Source: Edaphobacter sp. (lineage in GTDB: Bacteria; Acidobacteriota; Terriglobia; Terriglobales; Acidobacteriaceae). Taken from it: 64,000 nucleotides of DNA. Location: positions 390,424 through 454,423 of the forward strand of contig NZ_JAPWKF010000010.1 in the NCBI RefSeq assembly GCF_028283685.1, in the 5' to 3' direction. Position 1 is the stretch's first letter. Every line of letters starts with the position of its first letter. Shown here piece by piece: positions 32,861 through 43,042 of this stretch. The position numbers were made by a program, and so were the translations under genes. Under the pieces are notes generated by a model, which worked only from the letters and a program-made list of their open reading frames with translations, did no database searches and was not told the DNA's origin.

Positions 32861-34360
32861 CTAGATGGCCTGTGATGGAGTCGCGCTCTTCATCGGAACC
32901 GTAACGCTTCCAAAACGGCAGACGATTCCAATCACCAGCCACAGCCATGTGTTTTCTCCATACTTTCCTGCCATAAGCCAACCACCAAGAGTGCAGGCAA
33001 GAATACCGGCGATCGGTAACGCAATATTTTGCGGAACGTTTTGGATCAGGTACGAAGCTCGCTTTGCCACGACAACGATAATAAAGATGTACAACAATCC
33101 GCCGATCAGTCCCGTTGTCAGGAACATGTCGCTTATATCAATCTCGGAGCTACCCGCCGATGACGAATCTCCGCCCAATTTAGCGGTTGCGAAGGTTGAT
33201 CCCAAGCCCCTCCCAATTGGGTTGCGAAATCCATCCAGGAGTCCCCCCAGGAGCATCTGGCCATGTAAGTTCGCTGTAGAGTGCTTTGAATCGAAGGGAT
33301 GGGCAAGCCCCTGCACCTGGTGTTGAGTAGACAGTCCTGCGGCTGTGTTGTCTTTGCTGTCTCCACCCGTGTCTTCAGAACTCGCCGCATGAGTAACAGA
33401 AAAAATGAGCGCCCCGAGACCAATCACCAGAGCGAATATCAGCCGAGGAACCCAGACCCTGGAATTGCGGCTACTGACAGTCCAAGCAATAGCCATGCCG
33501 AAGACGGAAAGCAGAATCGATGTGCGCGACGATGATAGAAAGAGACCGAAAGCGATCAGGGGAACAAGCAGCAGATAAGGACGTTTCCCCGCGATAAACA
33601 ATGCCATGGAGGCCACCAGGGACATCGAAAGAAGTCCCATAAACTCCACACCATTGACGGAGAAGCCAACAGCACGAAGAACTCCTGCGCCCAGATACAT
33701 CGAATGGATATGAGAACCCACTTTATCTAGCCACGCCTGCTGCCAAGGCAAGTATCCGATGTACGTCTGAATGATACCCATCATCGCTGCAATAACACCA
33801 AGCGCAACCAGCAGCGCAATCAGGCGACGCAACAACTGCAGCGATCCATACCTCCAGCCGAGCCAAAACCAGCAGATCGGGATCAGATAGGTCATGGCGC
33901 CGCCAAAGCCAACGATCAACGGTCCCTGGATCGGATTGAAGATCTCCAGGGTCATGATCACCATCAACCCCAGCATGGCCTTCTGGACAGGATCTCGCAG
34001 CTTCAAATCCATCAGGATGGGAGCCACCATGATCAAACTGAATATGGGCGACACCAGCAACAACGGATCGAACGTGGGGATCTCGCCCGTGAAATCCATG
34101 ATGCGTCGCAAATCACCCAAAAGAAATGCAAACGCCGGCACCACCACCAGACTGAGCGGCTTGTTCCAGTAGACGATAAGAAAGAACAGGGAGAGGTAAA
34201 TAATCCCTGCCACCAGGTTGTAGCGCCCATGAAATATCAGCCACAACCCGGCGAAGACCGCCGCCATGGTTCCCAAAAGAATCTTTACCGACCGCGGAAT
34301 CGCAAAGGACCCAAACCGCCCGTCAGATCTTTCTGCTGTAATGCCCGACATAATCTGCAT
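32861..34360 (-). CDS. O-antigen polymerase/ligase-like membrane protein (Wzy/WaaL)
   Basis: 499 aa, about 12 TM segments and a large periplasmic loop at about 315-400 rich in polar residues. The profile and FLSSSRTSILLSVFGMA followed by a long loop with H-G (ANLHGQML) and GRGLGSTF match the Wzy/WaaL/O-antigen ligase superfamily, which joins lipid-linked glycans in the periplasm. In a locus with Wzx, Wzc and Wza, a Wzy polymerase is the most likely role. The ATG at 34360 has a GGGA sequence about 8 nt upstream. Same strand as flanking acyltransferase and glycosyltransferase genes. Confidence 0.82.
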   Translation of the reverse strand: MQIMSGITAERSDGRFGSFAIPRSVKILLGTMAAVFAGLWLIFHGRYNLVAGIIYLSLFFLIVYWNKPLSLVVVPAFAFLLGDLRRIMDFTGEIPTFDPLLLVSPIFSLIMVAPILMDLKLRDPVQKAMLGLMVIMTLEIFNPIQGPLIVGFGGAMTYLIPICWFWLGWRYGSLQLLRRLIALLVALGVIAAMMGIIQTYIGYLPWQQAWLDKVGSHIHSMYLGAGVLRAVGFSVNGVEFMGLLSMSLVASMALFIAGKRPYLLLVPLIAFGLFLSSSRTSILLSVFGMAIAWTVSSRNSRVWVPRLIFALVIGLGALIFSVTHAASSEDTGGDSKDNTAAGLSTQHQVQGLAHPFDSKHSTANLHGQMLLGGLLDGFRNPIGRGLGSTFATAKLGGDSSSAGSSEIDISDMFLTTGLIGGLLYIFIIVVVAKRASYLIQNVPQNIALPIAGILACTLGGWLMAGKYGENTWLWLVIGIVCRFGSVTVPMKSATPSQAI

Positions 34361-34398
34361 GATGCGATCCCGTTTACCTAGTTAAGTATATGCTGCCG

Positions 34399-35460
34399 CT
34401 ATTCCAGGCCCGGCGTCATTGGCAGTGGTGCAGGTTGGGGTTGCAGGGTACGGCGCTTCGCTCCAAGCCCAAGCGCCGCCAGCAAATCAAATCGCTCCAA
34501 AATCATATGCAGCGCAAGCGGCAGCACGACCCCGGCTATAGTGCCTGCAATCAACTGGGGAGCCCAGGCAACGACATGGGCACGCTCCAATGCCGCACGC
34601 ACTGCTGCCGCCACCAGCACATGAAAGATGTAGATCGTCATAGACGCTCGCCCGAGAATGCCAAACCAGTCGGCAAAAGCAGAGGAGCCCTCCACAACCA
34701 GATGGCTCAGACTAACCATCAGCACAACGCCGGCTGCCGTCACAGGCCAGGACCAGATAAGCTCAGGCCGACCGTGCGATAGACCGCGACACACATGCGA
34801 CAGCGCAAGCAACGTTACAAATGAGCACGTCGCCCATGCCAACGCCACGATCCGGTTTGGCTGCCAGCGCATCAACCTCTTGCCGATGAAAATACCGGCC
34901 AGATAAAAAGCCAGCGATGGACAGAGCGTTCCCGTCAGGCCATACGGTGAGAGCCTGCCCTGCGCGATCAAAACTGCTCCCCCCACTCCTGCAGCCATCA
35001 AAGCTGTCAATAACCCGCGACGCGCTCCCGTAACAAAGGCAAGAAGATGGCAGAAAAATAGAACGAATAGAAACCAGAACTGCTCTACAGGAGCCCAAAG
35101 AATTGTGAGTAGTGTGATCGGCGAATGAACCGTGTTCATTGTGCCCTTAGGCGCCAGCAGTTTCAGAGATAGCTGGAACCAGGACCACAGCAAATACGGA
35201 TACGCAATCGTCATCAACTTGCTCTTCAGGAACGGCCATCGCCCCTTTGAGAGCGACCGATCTACCTGCATACCGGCAAGGATGAAGAACAGCGGCATGT
35301 GAAAGGTGTAGATCGTGTAGTCGGAAGCCCAGATGGGATTCGCGGTCGAAAGCATGTGAGCCGCCTGCAGGCCACGCAGCACATGGCCGTACACCACCAG
35401 CACAATGCCAATGCCGCGAGCAACGTCAATCCAGGCAATACGCTTTGGGGGAGTGGTCAT
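34399..35460 (-). CDS. Acyltransferase family membrane protein (fucose 4-O-acetylase-like)
   Basis: 353 aa from ATG 35460, which has GGAAG 6 nt upstream; the frame is open to 35502 but the extra residues lack similarity. About ten TM helices. RIAWIDVARGIGIVLVVYGHV has the family His; FHMPLFFILAGMQVDRSL and KSKLMTIAYPYLLWS replace the usual R-R/R-I-x-P motif, a pattern seen in the fucose 4-O-acetylase branch; the C-terminus has GRASMTIYIFHVLVAAAV. Predicted to acetylate a sugar of the repeat unit. It ends 38 bp before the polymerase start. Confidence 0.85.
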   Translation of the reverse strand: MTTPPKRIAWIDVARGIGIVLVVYGHVLRGLQAAHMLSTANPIWASDYTIYTFHMPLFFILAGMQVDRSLSKGRWPFLKSKLMTIAYPYLLWSWFQLSLKLLAPKGTMNTVHSPITLLTILWAPVEQFWFLFVLFFCHLLAFVTGARRGLLTALMAAGVGGAVLIAQGRLSPYGLTGTLCPSLAFYLAGIFIGKRLMRWQPNRIVALAWATCSFVTLLALSHVCRGLSHGRPELIWSWPVTAAGVVLMVSLSHLVVEGSSAFADWFGILGRASMTIYIFHVLVAAAVRAALERAHVVAWAPQLIAGTIAGVVLPLALHMILERFDLLAALGLGAKRRTLQPQPAPLPMTPGLE

Positions 35461-35636
35461 GCCCTGCTTCCGTAAAATCGCGGATATCTGAGGATCAAAC
35501 AATATGTCGGCGTCTTGTGGCGCAAAAATGCTCGCATGAGATAGCTACTCAATTTATAAGCCCTTACCTTGCTCGATGACGAACGAACCGGCCAAATCAG
35601 TACTGACAACAACAGCGAAGAGGGCACCTGCTCAAG

Positions 35637-36812
35637 CTAGGCGCGTCCCCTGACGACTCCCTGATACCTCTGTTCCCTGCGGGCAAACAACCGGCGGAGC
35701 AGGCGGCGCGCAGGTTCCTCAACACCATAAAAACCTGCCGCTGAAAGCAGCATCAGCGCCACGCAATCGACGGCAAACCGGCCCGGCACAGAACTCATTT
35801 GAAGCATGTCGCACAGATGATTGACTGCCGTCTTGCATGGCCATTGCAGGAGATAGATTCCAAAGCTGATCTGGCCGCCAATGATGAGCAGGCGCGTCGA
35901 CAGCAACCACTGCAGTGGAGACTTTTCGGCGGCCAGGCAAAACAGTAGCACCGCGAAACCCAGAGCCGTCCACGCGGCAGCGCCGAGCAATGGCTGGGAT
36001 AGCAGCCACAGGCAGGCCACCGTAGCGAGCATCGTAAGCACGCCGCGTCCTGGCAGCAGCGAAGCCGTGGGCCGCGCCGAGCGCATACGCAGGAAGAGGT
36101 TCCCCACGCACACACCAATCACGAACTCCGGCACATGCACCAGAGCAAGCGGAACGTAGTGCAATCCTCGCGTGTCGGTGTAGTTGATTCCGCCGGTCTT
36201 TCCCGCAACGGCAAGCGTTACCGCGAGCGCGAACGTCATCCATAGCACCCAGGTCCGGCGGCGCTCCAACCATTGCTGCATCGGCGGAAACAAAAGGTAA
36301 AAGAATGCTTCCGTTGAAAGTGTCCAGCAGACAAAGTTCCAGCTGGCAGCCATACCCATATTGAAGGGGTTCCATGACTGCACCATGAACAACGTGGCCA
36401 CGGCAGCAGAGATGGAATGCGGCGTCGTGTGATCGAAGATGCTGCTGAGCAGAAGAGAGACGGTGTAAAGCGGCCAGACGCGCGCGAACCGCGCCTCCCA
36501 GAATCGCCGGTAGCCACCCGGACGTTCAATCTGCCCCTCGTAGGTGTAGCTGAGGATCAGTCCCGACAGAATAAAGAACAGCGGTACTGCCAGCAGGCCG
36601 TTGCGAATGAATTGAGCTGCAGCCCAGAGATGCTTCTCCTCCAGAGCCACCGGCAGATGTGAGTGGTAGAAAACCACGTAAAAGGCGGCAAAAAAACGTA
36701 TACCGGTCAGTGCCGGCAGCGATGCGCGATGCGCAGTCAGCTCTCCGCGACGAGGCTGCACCGCAGGAACCTTATCTACAGGTATGGAATGAGCGGTCCT
36801 AGCCAAGGCCAA
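35637..36812 (-). CDS. Acyltransferase 3 family membrane protein
   Basis: 391 aa from a TTG at 36812 that overlaps the end of the upstream glycosyltransferase gene by 14 bp; a TTG at 36806 is an alternative. AAGGAA lies upstream, within the previous gene, so translation is probably coupled. Motifs: LPALTGIRFFAAFYVVFYHS, AVPLFFILSGLILSY, FWEARFARVWPLY, TLSTEAFFYLLFPP and IIGGQISFGIYLLQW. About ten TM segments. Predicted O-acyltransferase acting on the locus polysaccharide. Confidence 0.86.
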   Translation of the reverse strand: MALARTAHSIPVDKVPAVQPRRGELTAHRASLPALTGIRFFAAFYVVFYHSHLPVALEEKHLWAAAQFIRNGLLAVPLFFILSGLILSYTYEGQIERPGGYRRFWEARFARVWPLYTVSLLLSSIFDHTTPHSISAAVATLFMVQSWNPFNMGMAASWNFVCWTLSTEAFFYLLFPPMQQWLERRRTWVLWMTFALAVTLAVAGKTGGINYTDTRGLHYVPLALVHVPEFVIGVCVGNLFLRMRSARPTASLLPGRGVLTMLATVACLWLLSQPLLGAAAWTALGFAVLLFCLAAEKSPLQWLLSTRLLIIGGQISFGIYLLQWPCKTAVNHLCDMLQMSSVPGRFAVDCVALMLLSAAGFYGVEEPARRLLRRLFARREQRYQGVVRGRA

Positions 36813-37944
36813 TTTCCTTCAGCATCCGCGCTGCGATGGGCCGCGAAGTGTAGTGCTCCAGCGCCCAGATGCGTCCCGCCTCGCCGATACGGCGCACCTC
36901 GTCGGGATGATCGAGCAGCGGGCGCAGGCTCTCCGCCGGACGATCCAGGCTGACGGCGATGTAGTGCTTCATGGGCTCGGGCTGCGGTCCGTCGAAGAGA
37001 AAGCCGTTGCGCTCCATATCAAGATGCAGCACAGCCGTTCCCGCGGCAAAGGCCTCCCACATTCTCCAGCTGTCCCACTGCGCGATCATCGTGCTGGTTC
37101 TGCCCAGCGACTTCATCACGCGGCGTCCCCACATGCAGGCCGGGCCTGCCTCCTGCTGGGGCACAGGCAGAAGAAACCAGCCGCCGAAACATGCAGCCAT
37201 GGTGGACGAAGCCATACGGCGATAGTACGCAGGGAAGTGTCGGCCCTCCGTCTGTCGCAACATCAGGTTGTCGTAAAGGTTGTTCTCCACCTCCGGGTCG
37301 ACCTCTGAGCGAAAGGGGACGCCGGATTCGAGCACCGGCCTGACCTCCTTCTCCGCCCAGACCCGCACCGTATGAGGAAACTGCTTATGGCGAAAGTTCC
37401 AGATCAGGCCCTCGCGCGGCTCGTTCACAACCTCTGAGGCAGCCACCACGCTCGCTTCCGCGATGCGGTCGGAGATACCGAAGACCATCTGGCGAAGATT
37501 TGCCGGGTAGCGGAAGCGTCGATTGCCGTGGGTCCGAAAGATCGCCGCAAAGCGCTCATACGGCTTGCTGTACAGATCGCGAAGGTTGTCACCCAGATCT
37601 CTGCGGTCCAGAAAGACCGCTGGCACGGAACAGCTGGTGATCGCCACCGGCAGCGCGGGCGATCCCTGCAGCATGAAGTAATCTTCCGCAACGACCAGAA
37701 GATCGCAGTCAGCAGGCCGCGGAGCATCCACATCCCCCGGAAACAGGAATGGCGCATCCGGCTGAGGACGCCAGGTCTCTACATCGGAGACAATACGCCA
37801 GCCCAACGCCCTCAGCCCTTCGGCGAACAGAATCGCCTGGTGCGGATAGCCGAGAAAACGACCGTCCGGCGTACGGCCCAGGAAAAAGTAGGCAGTGCGC
37901 TGCTTCGTCGTTTCACTGGTAGCGTTCAAGATGGCCTGGCCCAT
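36799..37944 (-). CDS. Glycosyltransferase, CgeB/YkvP-like (GT-B fold)
   Basis: 381 aa. The N-terminal half is unfamiliar (AYFFLGRTPDGRFLGYPHQA). The C-terminal third has a GT-B donor-site pattern: AQWDSWRMWEAFAAGTAVLHLD (E-x-x-x-x-G acidic site) and DHPDEVRRIGEAGRIWALEHYT, as in CgeB/YkvP-like glycosyltransferases. No membrane helix. Donor and acceptor unknown. First gene of a minus-strand unit (GT, acyltransferase, acyltransferase, polymerase, GT2) and divergent from the plus-strand operon that begins at 38111, with a 166-bp shared promoter region. Confidence 0.72.
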   Translation of the reverse strand: MGQAILNATSETTKQRTAYFFLGRTPDGRFLGYPHQAILFAEGLRALGWRIVSDVETWRPQPDAPFLFPGDVDAPRPADCDLLVVAEDYFMLQGSPALPVAITSCSVPAVFLDRRDLGDNLRDLYSKPYERFAAIFRTHGNRRFRYPANLRQMVFGISDRIAEASVVAASEVVNEPREGLIWNFRHKQFPHTVRVWAEKEVRPVLESGVPFRSEVDPEVENNLYDNLMLRQTEGRHFPAYYRRMASSTMAACFGGWFLLPVPQQEAGPACMWGRRVMKSLGRTSTMIAQWDSWRMWEAFAAGTAVLHLDMERNGFLFDGPQPEPMKHYIAVSLDRPAESLRPLLDHPDEVRRIGEAGRIWALEHYTSRPIAARMLKEIGLG

Positions 37945-38110
37945 GAGAGATATGCTCTTGTTTTACAGCATCAGGCGGAAAACCGCTGTCGCCGATGTAC
38001 CTTCGCGAGGATAACTACCCACACGCAAGCAAACCCACGCAGCTGGCAATCGTCTCATCGGTAGACGCAGGTTCACCCTCAGGCCTGAACGAATTGGAGC
38101 GAAAGAACTT

Positions 38111-41100
38111 TTGCCCGATTACATTTCGAACATCCCGCAACCGTCCCAGGCTCTGTTAGCCGCATGTCGGGAGTTGAATCACCAACCACGGTCAGGAACG
38201 TTCTTAGCATCCACCGCTACCCCCCTCATGCTGTTTGAGGCAGGCCAACCCGCCGGCAACTCACTGAATGCACAGAGCTCCGCCGCGCTGCTCGAAAATT
38301 TGCGTAAAGGGCAGCGGCTGCTCTTCACCTTCGGTGCCTATCCCGGTCAATCGGTGTTCTGGCTCAGCCGTGCGCTTCCCAGTACCGGATGGACTTCGCA
38401 GCAAAGGTCACCCGTATACGGTCCCAAGGGTCCGGTACCGCTAGTCGCGGCCGATCCCGACTTCTTCCATGGTGCAGACCTTGAAGGCTTTGCCGCTCCC
38501 CTCGGGGTGGACATTCGGCCCGTCTCGGCAGTCGAGCGTGGACAGGCCCGCTATGAGCGCTATCAGATACAGCATCCGTTCGTGGGCTTCGACATCCCAC
38601 CCCACAGCGATCTCTGGTCGAGACCACTGCTCAATCGCGACTGGACGGTCCGCATCTGCTACGACGATATCGCCCGGCTTCCGCTACTGGTGACGGGGCG
38701 CTACGGAGCCGGCCGGGTCGCCATGCTCTCCACATCTTCCTCCGCGCTCGGCGAATCGCCTGCCGCAAAAGATTTCTGGCGTGCCGTGGTTCGGTGGCTC
38801 AGCGAACCGGAGCCTGCGTCCCCCCCTGTCGCAGGCGTCAAGCCAACCCTCGCCATGAGCTTTCCTTCCTCAGGATCAGTTCGCTTAACCATCGGGAATC
38901 CTTCGAAGACGACCCTTCCCGTACAGCTTGTCATGCGAGCGCTTGATCGCAACGGAGCCATGCTGGGCGATGCAGCCGGAGAGCTGCTGAAGCCGCTCTC
39001 CCTGCCTCCGGGCCGCTCCACCGTACTCAATCTGCCACTCCCTGCTCCGGCATTGCCAGGGCTGGAGACCTACGCGTCCGAGACCAGCTTTCAGGTACGG
39101 GCAGGCTTACTCTCCGGCGACGGTTCTTCTCTGCTCGCCGAACAGCGCGCCGCATCTCCTCCGCCCCCTTTATCAATAGAAGTGGCAATGGAAAATGTTT
39201 ACTCCAGGCCTGTTCCCTATCCCGGGCCGGGAACGGACTCTCTGTTTGGTTTTCAGGGCCGCATGGGCCTCCCCGTGGCGACGTACGCTTATCCGCCCGG
39301 ATCTTCCGTGCAAGGCACCGTGACCATTGCCCTGCAAACCTCCAATCTCGCGCCGACCGCAACAATAGAGGACCTCACCCAGCCCGGGAATGCCTCCGTT
39401 ATCGCTTTGAATGACCGCGGAGCCGGATTGCGCCGCACACCCGGCGATCATATCCAGGGGTATGGAACCTGGGTCGGGAAGCGCGATGTAGAAAACGTCC
39501 TGCGGCTCACCCTGCCCGAGCCAGCGCACATCTCGGCCGTCACGCTTGTGGCCAGCGGCGGAGGCGCCGTTCTGGATGTGCAGCATAACCCCGGACGGGT
39601 TGCCATCGAACTGGACGGCCGTCCGGCAGCAATGATGGATGATCTGGACGCGGCTCTCAATCAGGGGAATGGACAGGTGCGAATCCAGCTCCCCCAGGGG
39701 GCTTCCGGCTCCACGCTGACGGTGCGGCTGCCGTGGGTTCCCAAGTGGATCAATCAGAACCGCGCGGAGCCGTGTCTGGCAGAGATCGCCATCGAAGGCA
39801 GGCGAGCATCGGAACCCGCACTGGCATCCCAAAGCGGCAAACTCACCGTGGTGCTCGTCGATGTGCTCCGTGGAGAGCGCACTCCCGTCCTCGCAAAGTC
39901 CATAACGCTGGGTGCAGGCCAGGTATTCTCCGAGCACGTGACAGCCACGCTTCCTCACTCCACCTCCCCCGGTATCTTTCGCCTGGAAGCTGTCTTTCAC
40001 CCTGATAACGAAAGCGGTCCCGCGACCGCAGCGGCTCCTCTGCTCGCTATCGCTTCGCGCAAAACACTGACGCCAATGAGCACCATTGCGAGTTACGCGG
40101 CCTTTGGGACCGGCCTTCTTGTCTCCAGGGGTTTCACTCTGTTCTTTCCACTAGCAACCGGGACATCCGAACCCGGTGGCGGATGGGGGCACTCGGACGA
40201 TCTGATCTGGGCCTACAGCCGGCAGTTCAAGGCCATTCCCCCCAAGGCCAAAACGGCAGCCAACCGCCTGTACGCCACGGAGACCGACATGCGCCACTAC
40301 ACCAATCCGTGGCATGAGTTCGGTAATGGCGAGCCCTTCTTTCAAACCGCCATCCCCTCGTTGATTCAGCAACTGAAGACTCAGCCTCGATGGGCTGCCG
40401 CGCCCACCGTCGTGCTGACCTTCGCGGACGGTTGGGGGATCGGTCCCGAATTAAGCAACTGCAATAGCTGGCAGGAGTACGTAGCCTTTGACAGCTATCT
40501 CCGCAGCAAGACCGGCAAGGGCATCAACGGACGCACGCACCCCGAGGTGGAAACCGCGATCCACGCCGAGCACGAGAACCAGTGGCAGGCCTGGCAACTG
40601 GAGCGCTACGTGGATGCAGTTCGCTCCATACGGGCGGCCTTTAAGGCCGAGGGCAAAGATGTCGTGATCTATGGACAAGGCTGCCCGGTCATTGCAGGGG
40701 AGGCAGGCCGGGAGCTGGCCAAAACCATCCGCGGCATGAACGACGACACTACCTGGAGCATGCAGGACAACAGCCCAAGCCTGACCACAGGACGCACGCT
40801 GGCCTGCCTTGCCTTCAATCCGGTATGGCAGCTCAATGCACTGATGCCATGGGGTTTTGTCTCTCCCTTGTTCAACAACTGGCAGTGGCACAATCCGATA
40901 GGCACAACCGAGCCAAGTCGTCGCCTGCATTGCAACAACCTCTGGCGTGCTGTCGTCTGGGCGGATGGCTCCTATGGAGGAGCGCATACCTACGGCTTCG
41001 GCAACAATGTAGGCACGCCCTTCAACATGACGACAGAGGAGTACCAGCAATGGTGGAACCTGCAGCAACGCGGTAATCTGCTGCAACCCGAGTCTCCTCT

Positions 41101-41788
41101 TGGCGCCGGGCTCGTGATCAGTTCGCAGAAGAATGCCGATCCAGCATCGACTCGCTGGAACGGCATTGATCCCACGGCACTCCCTGAGGTGCGGATGCTC
41201 ATGGATGCCTTCCGGTCGCTCGTGGAAGCAGGCGTCAGTCTCCCCTTCACCACGAATGCCTCCACGCTGAGTTCCTGGAAACCGACGCCGGGCGCATCGC
41301 TCATCGTATTGAACCTGCAGGATTTCAGTGCGGCAGAGATCGACGCTCTCAGTCATCTGCAGCAACGCGGTGTACGCATCGCAGCCTTTGCCTCTCGCAG
41401 CTCTCTCTCTTCGGACGCTGCTTCTCTCTTTAAACGCCCGGGCTCGCTCCTGCTGGAAGCCGCGCCGACCGGCCTGACGCACCCGCAGGCGCTCGAGCTG
41501 GCATCCCGGCTCATCCCAGCGCTCGAACTCCCGCTCACGTTCTCGACGGGCTTCGCGGGTTACGGCTTCCGCTGTCAGGATCTCAGCATGATCGTGCTGG
41601 AAGACTGGCTCGAACAGGCACGGGCCGCAACGGTCCGGCTTCGCAAATCAGCAGGAGCCCAACACGCCTCCGCATCCAACCTCAACGATCACAGCACACT
41701 CACGTTGACCAGCGACGGCGAATTCTGGAAGATCACCGTCCCCATGCGCTCCGGGGACGCAGCTCTGCTGGCGGTACGGGAGGCCTGA
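38111..41788 (+). CDS. Large multidomain glycosidase-like protein of unknown family
   Basis: 1225 aa, no family recognised. Visible regions: 1-240, alpha/beta domain like GATase/ThuA modules (LLVTGRYGAGRVAMLSTSSS); 245-350, Ig-like; 365-590, beta-rich, F5/8-type-like (VTLVASGGGAVLDVQHNPG); 655-1000, probable TIM barrel with acidic clusters (GHSDDLIWAYSRQ, VLTFADGWG, HAEHENQWQAWQ, WSMQDNSPS); 1000-1225, second GATase-like region and beta tail. The order barrel + GATase-like + beta resembles GH42-type beta-galactosidases, so a hydrolase of the locus polysaccharide is a reasonable guess. The start is a TTG with GGAG 11 nt upstream, and no signal peptide is visible. Its stop overlaps the next start (TGATG). 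Confidence 0.7.
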   Translation: MPDYISNIPQPSQALLAACRELNHQPRSGTFLASTATPLMLFEAGQPAGNSLNAQSSAALLENLRKGQRLLFTFGAYPGQSVFWLSRALPSTGWTSQQRSPVYGPKGPVPLVAADPDFFHGADLEGFAAPLGVDIRPVSAVERGQARYERYQIQHPFVGFDIPPHSDLWSRPLLNRDWTVRICYDDIARLPLLVTGRYGAGRVAMLSTSSSALGESPAAKDFWRAVVRWLSEPEPASPPVAGVKPTLAMSFPSSGSVRLTIGNPSKTTLPVQLVMRALDRNGAMLGDAAGELLKPLSLPPGRSTVLNLPLPAPALPGLETYASETSFQVRAGLLSGDGSSLLAEQRAASPPPPLSIEVAMENVYSRPVPYPGPGTDSLFGFQGRMGLPVATYAYPPGSSVQGTVTIALQTSNLAPTATIEDLTQPGNASVIALNDRGAGLRRTPGDHIQGYGTWVGKRDVENVLRLTLPEPAHISAVTLVASGGGAVLDVQHNPGRVAIELDGRPAAMMDDLDAALNQGNGQVRIQLPQGASGSTLTVRLPWVPKWINQNRAEPCLAEIAIEGRRASEPALASQSGKLTVVLVDVLRGERTPVLAKSITLGAGQVFSEHVTATLPHSTSPGIFRLEAVFHPDNESGPATAAAPLLAIASRKTLTPMSTIASYAAFGTGLLVSRGFTLFFPLATGTSEPGGGWGHSDDLIWAYSRQFKAIPPKAKTAANRLYATETDMRHYTNPWHEFGNGEPFFQTAIPSLIQQLKTQPRWAAAPTVVLTFADGWGIGPELSNCNSWQEYVAFDSYLRSKTGKGINGRTHPEVETAIHAEHENQWQAWQLERYVDAVRSIRAAFKAEGKDVVIYGQGCPVIAGEAGRELAKTIRGMNDDTTWSMQDNSPSLTTGRTLACLAFNPVWQLNALMPWGFVSPLFNNWQWHNPIGTTEPSRRLHCNNLWRAVVWADGSYGGAHTYGFGNNVGTPFNMTTEEYQQWWNLQQRGNLLQPESPLGAGLVISSQKNADPASTRWNGIDPTALPEVRMLMDAFRSLVEAGVSLPFTTNASTLSSWKPTPGASLIVLNLQDFSAAEIDALSHLQQRGVRIAAFASRSSLSSDAASLFKRPGSLLLEAAPTGLTHPQALELASRLIPALELPLTFSTGFAGYGFRCQDLSMIVLEDWLEQARAATVRLRKSAGAQHASASNLNDHSTLTLTSDGEFWKITVPMRSGDAALLAVREA

Positions 41789-42885
41789 TGACCCACATGA
41801 ATCGCCGAAGATTTCTGGAGATCACCACCGTCGCCGCTGCGGTCGCAAACCTCCCCTCAGCTTCTGCTGCCTGGTGGCAGGGGCAGCCGCAGGCAGCCAA
41901 CACCAACCCCGAGAATCGCGGGCTGCTCCTCTATGTCGACCCAAGGCTGGGCGCAGAAGCACAGGCGTATCGCCGCAACATCGAAGCAGCAAGTCAGCAG
42001 CATCCCCTGCTTGGCATTCTTGCCGGTGGGCGCCAGATACTCCAGATACAGTCGCCGACCCCGCAGCAGCTGGCTTACAACCACGTCCTTCTCGTGGCCC
42101 TGCCGGACGATCCCTTGCTCGTCCAGGCATGGCAGCGCGAAGCCGCCATCCAGCCGGCGTCCCGTTCGATCTATGCCTTCGGCTTCGGGCACCTGCAAGG
42201 CCCGATCGGCTACCTCGAGTCGGACCGGAACCCATTCCTGCACGCCGCAGCCATCATCAAGTCGCCCTATGAGTGCGAGTGGGTGAGCCTGACAGGCACT
42301 GACCGCGCTGGAGTTGGCCTTGCCGTCGATGCCTTCCTGAAGCAAGGTCTGGTCAACGGTCTCGTCGCCGCTCCGGGATGGAAGCGAACCGAGCCTACCC
42401 TTCTCGATCGCGATCCCCTCGCACCCGGCTTCGTAGCGCCCGCCATCCTGCCCGAGACCATCGGCTCGCTGCGGCGTATTGCGCTTACCCAGGTCGCCGA
42501 AGACGAATATCGCGGCGCCCTGGCTGACGGCGGAGTCATGCCGCTCTCCATCTGGCAGGCCAAGTACTACGAGAAAGGCCAGTGGGACAGCGCCGGGCAG
42601 ATCGCCTCGCTCTATCAGTACGCAACCGGCCTGCATCGCCGCGCTTACGGCAATGCCGTGTGGGCCGCCCGCTTTAGCTCTGCCGCTGAAGCGGCACAGG
42701 CCGCTCCCCGAATCGCAGCCGCCGCGAAGCTCAAGCCGGCAGGCTCCAGCCACTGGACCGGCGACCTGCCCCGCTATGCCTGGGGCATGCCCGTGATGGG
42801 TGACGGCGACTCCACCGGCACGCTCGAACTGCGGCTGGACGGTGACAGTGTTTTACTGATCGCCCTGGCTCGCCGGATGACATAG
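41788..42885 (+). CDS. Tat-exported protein of unknown function, coupled to the 1225-aa protein
   Basis: 365 aa. The signal MTHMNRRRFLEITTVAAAVA carries N-R-R-R-F-L, so Tat export is predicted, with cleavage near ASA-AWW. The mature protein has alternating strands and helices (GLLLYVDPRLGAEAQAYRRN; VLLVALPDDPLLVQAWQRE; ECEWVSLTGTDRAGVGLAVDAF) and no family I can name; the first half suggests an alpha/beta domain. Its ATG shares one base with the TGA of the preceding gene, strongly suggesting coupled translation and a joint function in the periplasm. Confidence 0.65.
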   Translation: MTHMNRRRFLEITTVAAAVANLPSASAAWWQGQPQAANTNPENRGLLLYVDPRLGAEAQAYRRNIEAASQQHPLLGILAGGRQILQIQSPTPQQLAYNHVLLVALPDDPLLVQAWQREAAIQPASRSIYAFGFGHLQGPIGYLESDRNPFLHAAAIIKSPYECEWVSLTGTDRAGVGLAVDAFLKQGLVNGLVAAPGWKRTEPTLLDRDPLAPGFVAPAILPETIGSLRRIALTQVAEDEYRGALADGGVMPLSIWQAKYYEKGQWDSAGQIASLYQYATGLHRRAYGNAVWAARFSSAAEAAQAAPRIAAAAKLKPAGSSHWTGDLPRYAWGMPVMGDGDSTGTLELRLDGDSVLLIALARRMT

Positions 42886-43042
42886 ACCTTTTGTCATCGG
42901 AATCGTCACGAGGTTGGGTACACTGAAGGCACCCATTGCCAAAGAGTCGCATCCACTCAACTCCCTGTTTCCCCAGTACGGTCCGCTGTACCTCCAGGGC
43001 GGCCCGAACTCAGAAGGTTCTTTCGCTTTGACGATATCCGCA

